DNA from: Erythrobacter sp. F6033
Lineage (GTDB): Bacteria; Pseudomonadota; Alphaproteobacteria; Sphingomonadales; Sphingomonadaceae
Assembly: GCF_023016005.1 (NCBI RefSeq)
Contig: NZ_JALKAZ010000001.1
Coordinates: 868,001-932,000, forward strand
DNA: 64,000 bases
Direction: 5' to 3'
A program made the position numbers and the translations under genes. Below are positions 55,677 to 64,000 of the stretch, in pieces. The notes beneath the pieces were generated by a model that made no database searches, was not told the origin of the DNA, and saw nothing but the letters and a program-made list of their open reading frames with translations. The first letter of the stretch is position 1. Each line of letters begins with the position of its first letter.

Positions 55677-57530
55677 TTATTTCTGTACCAGATAATCGGT
55701 GGAAGCCATGATCAGCAGCACCCCGATATGAACCCGCCGCAACTTGTCTGCATCGGAGCTGGCAGCAGTGACCGACACATCATCCATCGCCGATTTCACA
55801 ATGTCGCGAATGCCCGAGCTGAGCTGGTTCGCGGTCAGCAACAGGTCCAATCGATCGAGCAGGGCCTGACTGTCATCGGCAATGGCAATCTCTGCCGAGT
55901 AATCCATCTGCAGATCGCGGAAAAGGAAGCTGGACGTATCTACCGCGCGCTCCATGAAATTGACGTAGCCTGCGACCGAGGTTTCGTTGACCAGCTGAAA
56001 TTCAGGCGCCAGCAGATTGTTGTCCGCTGCCTGTGAGCCATTGGGGAAATAGGTGGGCCTGAAGAAGTTGAAGACCGATGGCGGGCGCAAAGGTGACTGT
56101 CCCAAACGGCTGGCAGGATCGGATAACTCGCGAACTTCCCAATTGCCGCTGTTCGAACTTACACCAAATGTTCGGGCAAGCTGGGTGAATCTCAGCATCG
56201 GCTCGCGCAGTTTACCGAAAGCCGGATTGTTCGCATTGCTTGGTTCAAGCGCTTCGTCGTCCAGCAGGATCGCCTTGAACACCGCGCGCAGATCGCCCCG
56301 AGTGCCGCTGCCATTGTTATCGAACACGGCAGCCACGCGGCTCACATAGGCAGGCGAAGGGTTGCTGGTGACCAGCCGTTGAATCATCTGTTTGGCAAAG
56401 AACGGCCCGACATTTGGATGATTGAACAGGTGATCGAGTGCCAGCCGCAAACTGTCGGCAGCATTGGTCCCTGCCGGAATAGTCAGACCCAGAAAGGTCT
56501 TCTCTTCTTCGGAATGAAACCCGTTGTTGCGCGGGAAACGCCAGCGCGATTGATCGGCAGTCATTGGCTGACGCGCATAATCGGGGTCGGGAACCCGAAA
56601 GTTCGGATTGCCCGGTTCCGCTGTGAAGCTAATCCCAGTGAAATCGTAATCGTACCCTGTGAAGACCTTGGCGATGCCCGTCACATCATCATTGGTGTAC
56701 GTTTCGATAGGGTTCCCGCCGGATGTTCTGACCGTACCATCCTGATTGAGCTCAAACAGGCCGATGGAAAACAACTGCATGATTTCGCGGCCGTAATTCT
56801 CATCGGGGACCCGGCCCGTACTCGGGTCGGCACGGCGATTACCCAATGTGTTGAGAAACACGCCCATTGCGGGATTGAGGGAGATGTCTTCCATCAAATC
56901 GCGGAAATTGCCAAAGGCGCGGCGGTTCAGAATATCCCAGTATTCCCCGATCGCTTGGCTGCGCCAGGTGATGCTAATGCTATTGAGGGAAACCACAAAA
57001 AATTCAGACAGCGCAAGCGCGGCACGTTTACGAACGCTGCTTCCGCCGTTGAGTAATTGTGACCAGATCATCTGATCGCCGATCCCGCGGGAAAAGTAAT
57101 AACGATTGCTGTCGACTGCATCGTATCCGCGGGTTGCGAAGAATTGCCGCGCGCTTTGCGAGTTCGAAGCGTTCATCTGGCGGTTCAGCCACGGTTCGTA
57201 CCCTTCGTCGCGCACTTGCTGGATTGCGCCTGTGCTTACCGCGAAAGAGGCTTGTTGAAGAAAGCGAGACGCGTCTGCGTCTGTTTCGGGCTTGCGGACG
57301 ACCGGCGGAGCAGTTGGGGGTGTGCCGGTTGTTGGCGGTGCGCCATTCGAACCGCTGCCACCGCCGCCGCCGCATGCGGCAACCGCGAGCGCAGCTGCGC
57401 TTACTGTTGCGGCCTTGGTCGAAGTCACTGCGCCGGAATTGTCTTCGTAAGCAGTCAGCGGCTCTGCGCCGCACTCTTCGTCCAGGTCCAGCTGAACGCC
57501 AGCGGGCGCACCCGTATCCAATTCCGTCAT
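55677..57530 (-). CDS. DUF1800 domain protein
   Basis: A 617-residue protein. A 40-residue acidic N-terminus precedes a hydrophobic segment and AVAACGGGGGSGSNG, a lipobox-like sequence (Cys near 54) unusually far from the start, then a Pro-rich linker and the DUF1800 domain from about 85 (ASRFLQQASFAVSTGAIQQV, NYGREIMQLFSIGLFELNQD, RRADPSTG). Function unknown; often a partner of DUF1501. GGGGT precedes the ATG. Confidence 0.9.
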   Translation of the reverse strand: MTELDTGAPAGVQLDLDEECGAEPLTAYEDNSGAVTSTKAATVSAAALAVAACGGGGGSGSNGAPPTTGTPPTAPPVVRKPETDADASRFLQQASFAVSTGAIQQVRDEGYEPWLNRQMNASNSQSARQFFATRGYDAVDSNRYYFSRGIGDQMIWSQLLNGGSSVRKRAALALSEFFVVSLNSISITWRSQAIGEYWDILNRRAFGNFRDLMEDISLNPAMGVFLNTLGNRRADPSTGRVPDENYGREIMQLFSIGLFELNQDGTVRTSGGNPIETYTNDDVTGIAKVFTGYDYDFTGISFTAEPGNPNFRVPDPDYARQPMTADQSRWRFPRNNGFHSEEEKTFLGLTIPAGTNAADSLRLALDHLFNHPNVGPFFAKQMIQRLVTSNPSPAYVSRVAAVFDNNGSGTRGDLRAVFKAILLDDEALEPSNANNPAFGKLREPMLRFTQLARTFGVSSNSGNWEVRELSDPASRLGQSPLRPPSVFNFFRPTYFPNGSQAADNNLLAPEFQLVNETSVAGYVNFMERAVDTSSFLFRDLQMDYSAEIAIADDSQALLDRLDLLLTANQLSSGIRDIVKSAMDDVSVTAASSDADKLRRVHIGVLLIMASTDYLVQK

Positions 57531-57984
57531 AATACCCCAACCTTGTTCAGGCTTCCGATCCCTCTCCCTCGACGAGCTTGGTTTACTCAGCGCTTAAAGA
57601 CAAGGTTAACCGGATTTAAGCACCGTCAAGGACAGCGGTGGCACGCTATCAAGCGATTTTGACCATGCACGTGATCCGCGACCACCCGACTCATTTTGCG
57701 GATCAGATGAGGCTATGCGCGGAATCGAGGGCAAAAGTCGCGCTTTGGCTTCAGGGATGGGGCCCGCAGGTTTTCCTACTTCGCGTAGGCTTGCTAGCCC
57801 CGTAGCGGCTCTTTCCTATTGTTGATCCGCGTGCGTGCCGGACGCCTGTAGAGGCGATGACCCTTGCCCTGTTGGACAAGTGTCATGTGTGGTCTTTTGA
57901 TGCTTGTTGAGAAAATTCAGAGCTTTGGGCTGTAGGACCTGCATGACACATGGCCTGATTTGTCATGCAGGTCCTACAGGCTAA
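57531..57984. other. 454-base intergenic region, no gene supported
   Basis: No frame with a ribosome site or protein-like composition, and no tRNA. It contains the promoter side of the DUF1800 gene and, near 57930-57979, a perfect 19-bp inverted repeat. TGTCATG also occurs at 57882-57888 and in the repeat arm. Confidence 0.6.
57930..57979. repeat. Perfect 19-bp inverted repeat downstream of GST
   Basis: Arms CTGTAGGACCTGCATGACA (57930-57948) and its reverse complement (57961-57979) flank the 12-base loop CATGGCCTGATT. No T-run follows on either strand, so it is not a standard terminator. It begins 6 bases beyond the GST stop. Confidence 0.8.
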
Positions 57985-58617
57985 TCAATCAAGCTTTGGA
58001 GGGAATCCCGGTTCCGCTTTTGCCATCGCCCGCTGATAGGCTTCGCGCGCTCCGATCCGCTGAAGATACGCTTTCAGGTTCGGCATATGATCGATGCTCA
58101 TGTCGTTGAACGCGCGCGCCGTTGTGAGCGAGAAGCCAAGCATTATGTCAGCCGTTGTCAGCTGCGATCCGCCGAAATAATCGGTCTCGCCAAGGCGGCG
58201 CTCAATCGCTTCCCATGCATTGGTGATCCGCTTCATCAAAGGTGGCGGCATTTCCGCGCCCACAGCGTTCACCGCAATGCTCATCATGCCATTGGTCATC
58301 AAGGTCGCGTTGGCAAAATGGAACCAGTACAGATGATCGGCGAAATCCGGGTGGTCTGCGCCCGGCACCAGATCGGTATCGGGCGCGTATTTGCCGATGA
58401 TGTAATCGACAATCGCGCCGCTTTCACCAAGCAAGGTGTCGCCATCTTCCATCAAGGGCGCAATCTCCATCGGGTGCAGCGCCTTTAGCTCAGCCGGAGC
58501 CAGCCGCGTTTCCGGATCGCGATTATAAAGTTTGAGATCGTATTCGAGGCCCAGTTCCTCACACAGCCAGACGATGCGTTCCGATTGCGAAATACGAAGG
58601 TGGTGAACGGTCAGCAT
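57985..58617 (-). CDS. Glutathione S-transferase family protein
   Basis: A 210-residue protein. N-terminal thioredoxin fold: LTVHHLRISQSERIVWLCEE, with the glutathione-binding GESGAIVDYIIGKY at about 65-78. C-terminal helical domain from about 88. The substrate is unknown. GGAGCC precedes the ATG. Confidence 0.9.
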   Translation of the reverse strand: MLTVHHLRISQSERIVWLCEELGLEYDLKLYNRDPETRLAPAELKALHPMEIAPLMEDGDTLLGESGAIVDYIIGKYAPDTDLVPGADHPDFADHLYWFHFANATLMTNGMMSIAVNAVGAEMPPPLMKRITNAWEAIERRLGETDYFGGSQLTTADIMLGFSLTTARAFNDMSIDHMPNLKAYLQRIGAREAYQRAMAKAEPGFPPKLD

Positions 58618-58659
58618 TGTTGGCTCCAGATCGTAGTTATGAGTGCAGGTTGCAATTGA

Positions 58660-59676
58660 CTAAGGCGCAGCAGCGTCGATTTCCAAACCGGCGAAAACGG
58701 TGCTGAAATTGGGATATGTGTCAGCCCATTGATCAGCGGCGCTTATACCGATCAAACGGATGTAGTTTCCGTCAGGCTTGAACACGACCCATTGAACAAG
58801 CCGGACATCTTCATCCGTCTCGCTGTCGGTTCCTGTTTTAATGATCCGTGTCGCTGGCAAATCATTGAACACAAACTCAGCGCTCTCGATTGTTGCGTCT
58901 GGTGAATAGGAAACCAGTGTCTGGAGGGCACGTTCAGAGAATTGCATCCGGTCAACGCCCAAGGCACTTGGCGCGATAGAACTGGCAACAATCAGAGCGG
59001 GCTGCTCCGATGCTTTGATCAAATCGAGCGGGCCTTTTGTCAAAACGACGCTGGATCCGCCCATCACTTGGGAAATCCTCATCCCGCCCAGATCATTCAA
59101 AGCGAAGGGCAGGGCGCTCAATTGATCGGTAAGCGTTGGTTTCGGGCGCTCCGCAACGCCTTTGATCATCGCGCACGCATCGCCATCGAAATTGTCGTTG
59201 AATGGAATTTGCGCTGTCAGGAAACCGACTTTCTCGCTTCCTTTGACAAGCAACAGGCATTTCGGGATTTCGGAGCCTTGCATAGTTTGCGTGCCCGCAA
59301 TCCGAAGCGCCGGCATACCATTGATAACGAGTTCTTCGATCGAGCTGGCGGTGATCCCGGCCCGCGCCACCACCGATGGTTGAGAAAAGTTCGTGAGCAA
59401 CTCGTCCCACCCCTCAAGAGGTATCTCGTTTATCATCACGGTCGCGCTGTTTTCGAGATCGGCAAAGCCCGTAAACTCGGCTGCTTCCGTCGCCCCTTCA
59501 AAAGGGATAATCCCGAAAATGCTTCCTTCAGGAAACACGACCTCTTGGTCGGCAGAGGTTTCTTCAGCGCTATCTTGGGCGAGGGAAGGCTGCGCAAGCA
59601 TTGCTGTGGCGGCGGCTAGGCCTGACAGCGCCAAACGCCGGGCCGAGATGCTCGACGTTGATCGTTCGAATTTCAT
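58660..59676 (-). CDS. Hypothetical exported protein
   Basis: A 338-residue protein with a signal peptide (RRLALSGLAAATAMLAQPSL then AQ). No known domain recognised. The mature part has repeated segments with FxDLP-like and ENSATVMINEIP motifs, apparently beta-rich. GAGG lies 5 bases before the ATG at 59676; the frame is open further but only over the phrB region. Confidence 0.75.
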   Translation of the reverse strand: MKFERSTSSISARRLALSGLAAATAMLAQPSLAQDSAEETSADQEVVFPEGSIFGIIPFEGATEAAEFTGFADLENSATVMINEIPLEGWDELLTNFSQPSVVARAGITASSIEELVINGMPALRIAGTQTMQGSEIPKCLLLVKGSEKVGFLTAQIPFNDNFDGDACAMIKGVAERPKPTLTDQLSALPFALNDLGGMRISQVMGGSSVVLTKGPLDLIKASEQPALIVASSIAPSALGVDRMQFSERALQTLVSYSPDATIESAEFVFNDLPATRIIKTGTDSETDEDVRLVQWVVFKPDGNYIRLIGISAADQWADTYPNFSTVFAGLEIDAAAP

Positions 59677-59695
59677 GCGCGCCTCGTTTTTCTGA

Positions 59696-61258
59696 CTAGT
59701 TGCGTGCCCATCCTTTGCTGGCGGGTTCAAGACTGTCGAGGAATTTCTCCGCGCTCTCCAGATAATCGCTGCGCTTTTCCTCGTCCATCCTGTCCCAGTT
59801 GGAATAGATGCGGCCAATGCGGTGATTGCTCGCAAGCCTGTCCCGGTGGCGGTCCATAAAGTGCCAGTAAAGCGGGTTAAACGGACAGGCATCGTCGCCC
59901 GTTTTCTTGCTGACAGAATAGCGACATTCTTTGCAGTAATCCGACATCTTGTTGATGTAGTTTCCGCTCGCTGCATAAGGTTTGGTCGCAAGCTTCCCGC
60001 CATCGGCGTAGAGGATCATGCCGGAAACATTGGGCAGCTCCACCCAGTCATAGGCATCAGCATAAACGGCCAGATACCAATCCTGCACATCGCGCGGATT
60101 GATGCCGGCAAGTAGGCAGAAATTGCCGAGCACCATCAGGCGTTGGATATGGTGCGCATGGGCATTTTCGCGGGTCGAACGAATGCAATCGGACAGGCAC
60201 CGCATATCGGTTTCGCCGGTCCAGAAAAACTCCGGCAAAGCGCGCTGCGCGTTAAGTTTATTGTCGCTTTCCAGTCCCGGCATGTGGAGCCAATAGAACC
60301 CGCGAATATATTCGCGCCAGCCGATGATCTGGCGGATGAAGCCCTCGACTGAATTGAGCGGGGCTTTGCCATCTTCGTAAGCTTGTTCTGCGCGCTCGCA
60401 CAGCTCCATTGGATCAAGCAGCCCGCAATTGATGCTGGTCGAAAGCATGGAGTGAAACATGTCATCCGACCCGTGAACCATCGCATCCTGATAGGGGCCG
60501 AACTTCTCGATCCGCTCGGCAAAGAAGGCATCAGCCGCTTGTTCGGCCTCAGCGCGGGTGACGGGCCAGCCAAACGGTTCGAGATCGCCGAAATGGTCGG
60601 AGAATTTCTCGCCAACCAGTTTGATCACTTCGGACGTGATATCGTCTGGATCAAACTTCGGCACTGGCGGTGGATCAAGGTCGCCTTTGGGCGGTTCACG
60701 GTTGTCTTTGTCGTAATTCCAGTCGCCGCCTTTCGGTTTGCCATCCTCCGTCATAAGGATGCCCGTCTTCTTGCGCATTTCGCGGTAGAAATGCTCCATG
60801 GTCAGATGCTTGCGACCCTCAGCCCAATCGCGAAATTCGCTGTGCGGGCAAAGGAAGCGATCATCGGGCAAAATCTCGACATTGCAGGCGAATTTATCAG
60901 GCCATTCCTCAATTGCCTGCTGCACCCGCCATTCGCCCGCTTCGACGATATGCACGGCGCTCGGATTGTGTCGTTCGATCGCGCGAACAACCTCTCCTGT
61001 GAAGCTGCCCGCATTGTCGGGATCGTCCAGCTTTACGTAATCGACCGTCCATCCGGCTTCGCTGAGCTCAGCCGCAAAGTGCCGCATTGCAGAAAAGATC
61101 AGTACGATCTTTTGCTTGTGATGTTTGACGTAAGTCGCCTCGTCCCAAACCTCCATCATCAGGATGACGGTGTTGTCTTTGGCTCGCCCCTTAAGGGATG
61201 CGAGCGTCCGGGTCAGTTGGTCGCCAAGGATGGGGATAAGGATCGGTTGTTTAGCCAT
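59696..61258 (-). CDS. Fe-S cluster photolyase/cryptochrome (PhrB-like, FeS-BCP)
   Basis: A 520-residue DPRP-family protein. N-terminal Rossmann antenna domain: LIPILGDQLTRTLASLKGRA. The four Fe-S ligands of PhrB (Cys350, 438, 441, 454 in Agrobacterium) match Cys354, 442, 445, 458 with identical spacing, in MRCLSDC and DYCKECRYSVSKKTGDDAC. Such proteins repair (6-4) photoproducts using FAD, a lumazine antenna and a [4Fe-4S] cluster. The ATG at 61258 is preferred over a TTG three codons earlier. Divergence from phrB in substrate cannot be excluded. Confidence 0.9.
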   Translation of the reverse strand: MAKQPILIPILGDQLTRTLASLKGRAKDNTVILMMEVWDEATYVKHHKQKIVLIFSAMRHFAAELSEAGWTVDYVKLDDPDNAGSFTGEVVRAIERHNPSAVHIVEAGEWRVQQAIEEWPDKFACNVEILPDDRFLCPHSEFRDWAEGRKHLTMEHFYREMRKKTGILMTEDGKPKGGDWNYDKDNREPPKGDLDPPPVPKFDPDDITSEVIKLVGEKFSDHFGDLEPFGWPVTRAEAEQAADAFFAERIEKFGPYQDAMVHGSDDMFHSMLSTSINCGLLDPMELCERAEQAYEDGKAPLNSVEGFIRQIIGWREYIRGFYWLHMPGLESDNKLNAQRALPEFFWTGETDMRCLSDCIRSTRENAHAHHIQRLMVLGNFCLLAGINPRDVQDWYLAVYADAYDWVELPNVSGMILYADGGKLATKPYAASGNYINKMSDYCKECRYSVSKKTGDDACPFNPLYWHFMDRHRDRLASNHRIGRIYSNWDRMDEEKRSDYLESAEKFLDSLEPASKGWARN

Positions 61259-61291
61259 GCAGCACAAATGAATGAGACGGCATTTCGTGCC

Positions 61292-63457
61292 TTAAACAAA
61301 GCTGTAAGGATCAATATCCACACCTACTCTAACACCCGGCGGGAATTGGTGCGCATCCAACCATTCGCGCAATGTCTTTTGCAAATTCGCGCTGCGGCGG
61401 GCGTTTACGAGGAAGCGGTAGCGGTAGCGCCCACGAAGCAGAGCAAGGGGTGCAGGGGCCGGTCCGAGGATGTAAAGATCTTCGCGCTTGGGGCGGGTGT
61501 CGCCTAGCCGGTTAGCCGCTTCCCGCGCTTCCTTTTCATCTTCGCTTGAAATGATGATTGCGGCCCAGCGGCCAAAGGGCGGGGCGCCTGCATCCCGGCG
61601 AGATTCCGTTTCGGCAGCATAAAACGCGTCGCGGTCTCCGTTGGCCAGCGCAGCGATGACGGGGGCATCGGGATGGCGCGTCTGGATCAGCACTTCGCCG
61701 GGCTTGGCTCCGCGTCCTGCGCGGCCCGCGACCTGCGCGACCTGCTGATAGGTGCGCTCTGCTGCGCGCAGATCGCCACCTTCCAGACCGAGATCCGCAT
61801 CGACCACGCCGACTAAAGTCAGTTCGGGGAAGTGAAAACCTTTAGTGACCAGCTGCGTGCCGACTATAACGTCAATCGCTTTCGCCTCTGCCTGCGCGAT
61901 AAATTCGGCGGCGCGTTCGGGATTGCCGAGCGTGTCGGACGTGGCGACGGCTACGCGGGCCTCGGGGAACAGCTCGCCGACTTCATCAGCGATGCGCTCC
62001 ACACCAGGGCCGCATGCGACAAGGCAGTCGCCTTCGCCGCAATCGGGGCATTCATCAGGAACCTTGGTCTCCAGCCCGCAATGGTGGCAGGCGAGCCGCG
62101 CGGACAGGCGGTGTTCAACCAGCCATGCACTGCAATTGGGACACTGGAAACGGTGCCCGCAATTCCGGCAGAGCGTTAGCGGGGCATAGCCACGACGATT
62201 GAGAAACAGTAGCGATTGTTCGCCTTTCGCCAGCCGATCTTCAAGTGCGTTGATAATAGGTACGGAAAGCCAGCGCCCGCTTGCGGGTTTTTCTTCCGTC
62301 AGATTGACCAGCTTGATTTCCGGCAGCTGTGCGCCGCCAAAACGGCTGGGCAATTCCATCAGTTCGTATGTGCCCGTGGACGCCATGTGCAGGCTTTCCA
62401 GCGCAGGAGTAGCGCTCGCGAGCACCACCGGAATACTCTCGAAACGCGCGCGCATTACAGACACATCGCGGGCGTTATACCGAACGCCGTCATCCTGTTT
62501 GAAGCTCACCTCATGCGCTTCGTCGACGACGATCAGGCCGAGATTGGCGTAGGGGAGAAACAAGGCTGAGCGCGCCCCAACGATAACCTGGGCTGTGCCT
62601 TGGGAAATGGCTCGCCATGCCCGGCGGCGCTCGGTTGATTTGAGCGAGGAATGCCACAGGACGGGTGCGCTGCCGAAACGTTGTTCGAACCGCACAAGAA
62701 AGTTCTCGGTCAAAGCGATTTCGGGAAGCAGCACGAGCACCTGACGTCCTAGCCGGATCGCCTCCGCGACGGGTTCAAAATAGGTTTCGGTCTTGCCTGA
62801 TCCAGTCACCCCGTCGAGCAGGATTGGCGCGTATTCCTTTGCCTCGACCGCTTTGACCATCCGCTTGGCCACATCCAACTGATCCGCCGACAAAGCCGGC
62901 TGATGGAAATCTGGATCTGCGGGTGGGTAGGGGCGGTCGATGGCGACGGTGACAGGCTCAATCACGCCTTGGTTCACGAGACCGCGCAGCACCCCTTCGG
63001 AAACGCCTGCGATACTCGCGAGCTCACGGATGATGCCCTGTTCGCCTTCGAGTGCATCAATTGCGGCCGCACGCTGCGGTGTCATCCGTTCAGGAGTGCC
63101 CCCGCTTAAACGGTATTCCGTCGTGGTTGTCGGCCCGCCAAGAGCGCCGCCGCTGGACAGGACCATCCGCGCCACGCTTGCTAGGGCCGCGCAATAATAG
63201 TCGGCGGTCCACTCAATCAATCGCCTGAGCGGTTCGGCGAGCGGCGGAACGTCCACAACTTCGAGGATGGGGCGCAATTTGCTGAGGTCAAAGTCCGCGC
63301 CGGGCAACCTTCCTTCGTCCCAAACGATGCCGGTGACTTTCCGCGGGCCGAGAGGTGCGATAACAACGCTTCCGGGCTCCACATGCACGCCATCCGGCAC
63401 GCTGTAATCCAGCGAGCCGAGCGCGGCATTGAGGACGAGAAGACGGACGCGGTTCAT
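61292..63457 (-). CDS. priA: Primosomal helicase PriA
   Basis: A 721-residue DEAH-type helicase that restarts replication forks. N-terminal DNA-binding region (VHVEPGSVVIAPLGPRKVTG), Walker A GVTGSGKTETYF, DEAH in VVDEAHEV, zinc-binding cysteines (CRNCGHRFQCPNCS and CHHCG...CPDCGEGDC), helicase motifs IV-VI (TQLVTKGFHFPELTLVGVVD, QVAGRAGRGAKPGE). Complete. Confidence 0.97.
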   Translation of the reverse strand: MNRVRLLVLNAALGSLDYSVPDGVHVEPGSVVIAPLGPRKVTGIVWDEGRLPGADFDLSKLRPILEVVDVPPLAEPLRRLIEWTADYYCAALASVARMVLSSGGALGGPTTTTEYRLSGGTPERMTPQRAAAIDALEGEQGIIRELASIAGVSEGVLRGLVNQGVIEPVTVAIDRPYPPADPDFHQPALSADQLDVAKRMVKAVEAKEYAPILLDGVTGSGKTETYFEPVAEAIRLGRQVLVLLPEIALTENFLVRFEQRFGSAPVLWHSSLKSTERRRAWRAISQGTAQVIVGARSALFLPYANLGLIVVDEAHEVSFKQDDGVRYNARDVSVMRARFESIPVVLASATPALESLHMASTGTYELMELPSRFGGAQLPEIKLVNLTEEKPASGRWLSVPIINALEDRLAKGEQSLLFLNRRGYAPLTLCRNCGHRFQCPNCSAWLVEHRLSARLACHHCGLETKVPDECPDCGEGDCLVACGPGVERIADEVGELFPEARVAVATSDTLGNPERAAEFIAQAEAKAIDVIVGTQLVTKGFHFPELTLVGVVDADLGLEGGDLRAAERTYQQVAQVAGRAGRGAKPGEVLIQTRHPDAPVIAALANGDRDAFYAAETESRRDAGAPPFGRWAAIIISSEDEKEAREAANRLGDTRPKREDLYILGPAPAPLALLRGRYRYRFLVNARRSANLQKTLREWLDAHQFPPGVRVGVDIDPYSFV

Positions 63458-63506
63458 GTGTGCTCGCCAATATGGGGGGCAAGCGGGGCAAACGACAAGG
63501 AACGAG

Positions 63507-64000
63507 ATGATGGATATGAACGGGCTTGATCAAAAGGCGCTGGGTCGCCGGACAATTTTGAAGGGCGGCGCGGCGGCTGCGGCGCTGTTGGCTTTGCCCG
63601 CATGTTCGACTCTGCCTGGCTTTAGCCTGACAGAGGCGGTGCGCAGATTGTTGCTGCTTTCGAGCGAGCGCGCTTTTGCACGGCTTACCTCGCCAGATGG
63701 ATATTGGGATGATCAGGTCGCGCGTTTGGGGCTCGGCAACCTGCTCGGCACGCGCGGCGATGTACTGTCGCGTATCCTGACCTCGACCTTGTTCAAGGAT
63801 CGCCTTGAAGACGCCTTCGCCGACATTGCCATTGAAGGCTCGTACCGTGCAGCGCCGGTCGTGACAGAGGCCGTTCGCGCGATCGGTCTTCGCAACGCGA
63901 TTGAACTGGTGCGAGGCGGGCCGAAAGCAGCGACACAGGCTCTGCGCGGGGAGCTGGGCGGAAGGTTGATTGACACAATGGTGCCGGAACTGGGCGATGC
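63507..64000 (+). CDS. DUF4197 domain lipoprotein, partial
   Basis: At least 164 residues; cut by the window end. Tat-type lipoprotein signal: GRRTILKGGAAAAALLALPA followed by Cys. The DUF4197 domain starts with GFSLTEAVRRLLLLSSERAF and contains ILTSTLFKDRLEDAFADIAI. Function unknown. AAGGA precedes the ATG; a second ATG at 63510 is possible. Confidence 0.85.
   Translation, partial: MMDMNGLDQKALGRRTILKGGAAAAALLALPACSTLPGFSLTEAVRRLLLLSSERAFARLTSPDGYWDDQVARLGLGNLLGTRGDVLSRILTSTLFKDRLEDAFADIAIEGSYRAAPVVTEAVRAIGLRNAIELVRGGPKAATQALRGELGGRLIDTMVPELGD

Overview
The window looks like core chromosome of a sphingomonad alphaproteobacterium, most likely an Erythrobacteraceae member (Erythrobacter/Altererythrobacter type). 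This rests on a circularly permuted two-piece tmRNA gene, a SciP/DUF1153 cell-cycle regulator, DUF2794, an atpHAGDC operon without the F0 genes, an EpsC-type serine acetyltransferase and moderately high GC. I see no insertion sequence, prophage, CRISPR array, tRNA or rRNA. A 23-base direct repeat just behind the tmRNA gene is the only hint of a past integration.

Layout. 1-741: a sigma-54-type promoter, three tandem paralogous micro-proteins (37, 36 and 48 residues) and a small PspC-domain protein, closed by a strong terminator. 957-5008 (minus): an SDR and a Nudix hydrolase, then three TPM-domain proteins and LemA. 5185-6040: mscL and the permuted ssrA. 6230-7486: an acyltransferase and a small membrane protein. 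7606-11074 (minus): arginine succinyltransferase genes astA and astB coupled to an M20 hydrolase, divergent from malate synthase G (11196-13289). 13303-14681: an SRPBCC-like protein and an M15-type peptidase. 14665-20407 (minus): lptD-surA-pdxA-rsmA, the outer-membrane biogenesis cluster. 20617-23815: pepA, a DUF2256 micro-gene, holC, a lipoprotein and ndk. 23895-28677 (minus): a phosphoesterase lipoprotein, a sulfotransferase, purN (with a fused C-terminal domain) and purM. 28764-31868: an unknown membrane-anchored protein, hdaA, cysE and DUF2794.

31876-34448 (minus) holds three multi-pass membrane proteins, two of them DUF4328 paralogues. 34539-36295 holds a multifunctional-enzyme-type SDR and a phosphoglycolate phosphatase. 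36382-40330 holds glmU, a lipoprotein, a soluble chemoreceptor-like protein, an HNH protein and a SOUL haem-binding protein. 40380-43037 holds sciP and a prolyl-oligopeptidase-family enzyme. 43754-48477 (minus) is the F1 ATP synthase operon. 48701-54219 holds a TauD-type dioxygenase, DUF1304, a trypsin-like protease, a complete Ada protein and a PEP mutase/isocitrate lyase family enzyme. 54223-57530 is a secreted DUF1501/DUF1800 pair. 57985-63457 (minus) holds a GST, an unknown exported protein, an Fe-S (6-4)-type photolyase and priA. A DUF4197 lipoprotein runs off the right edge.

Most interesting: (i) the sigma-54-driven micro-protein/PspC operon, probably an envelope-stress module with an undescribed small-protein family; (ii) a PurN-MmcQ/YjbR fusion; (iii) an M20 hydrolase translationally coupled to astA, a candidate replacement for AstE; (iv) the repeat scar behind ssrA and the overlap of the mscL terminator with a promoter-like element; (v) several operator-like palindromes and one perfect 19-bp inverted repeat.
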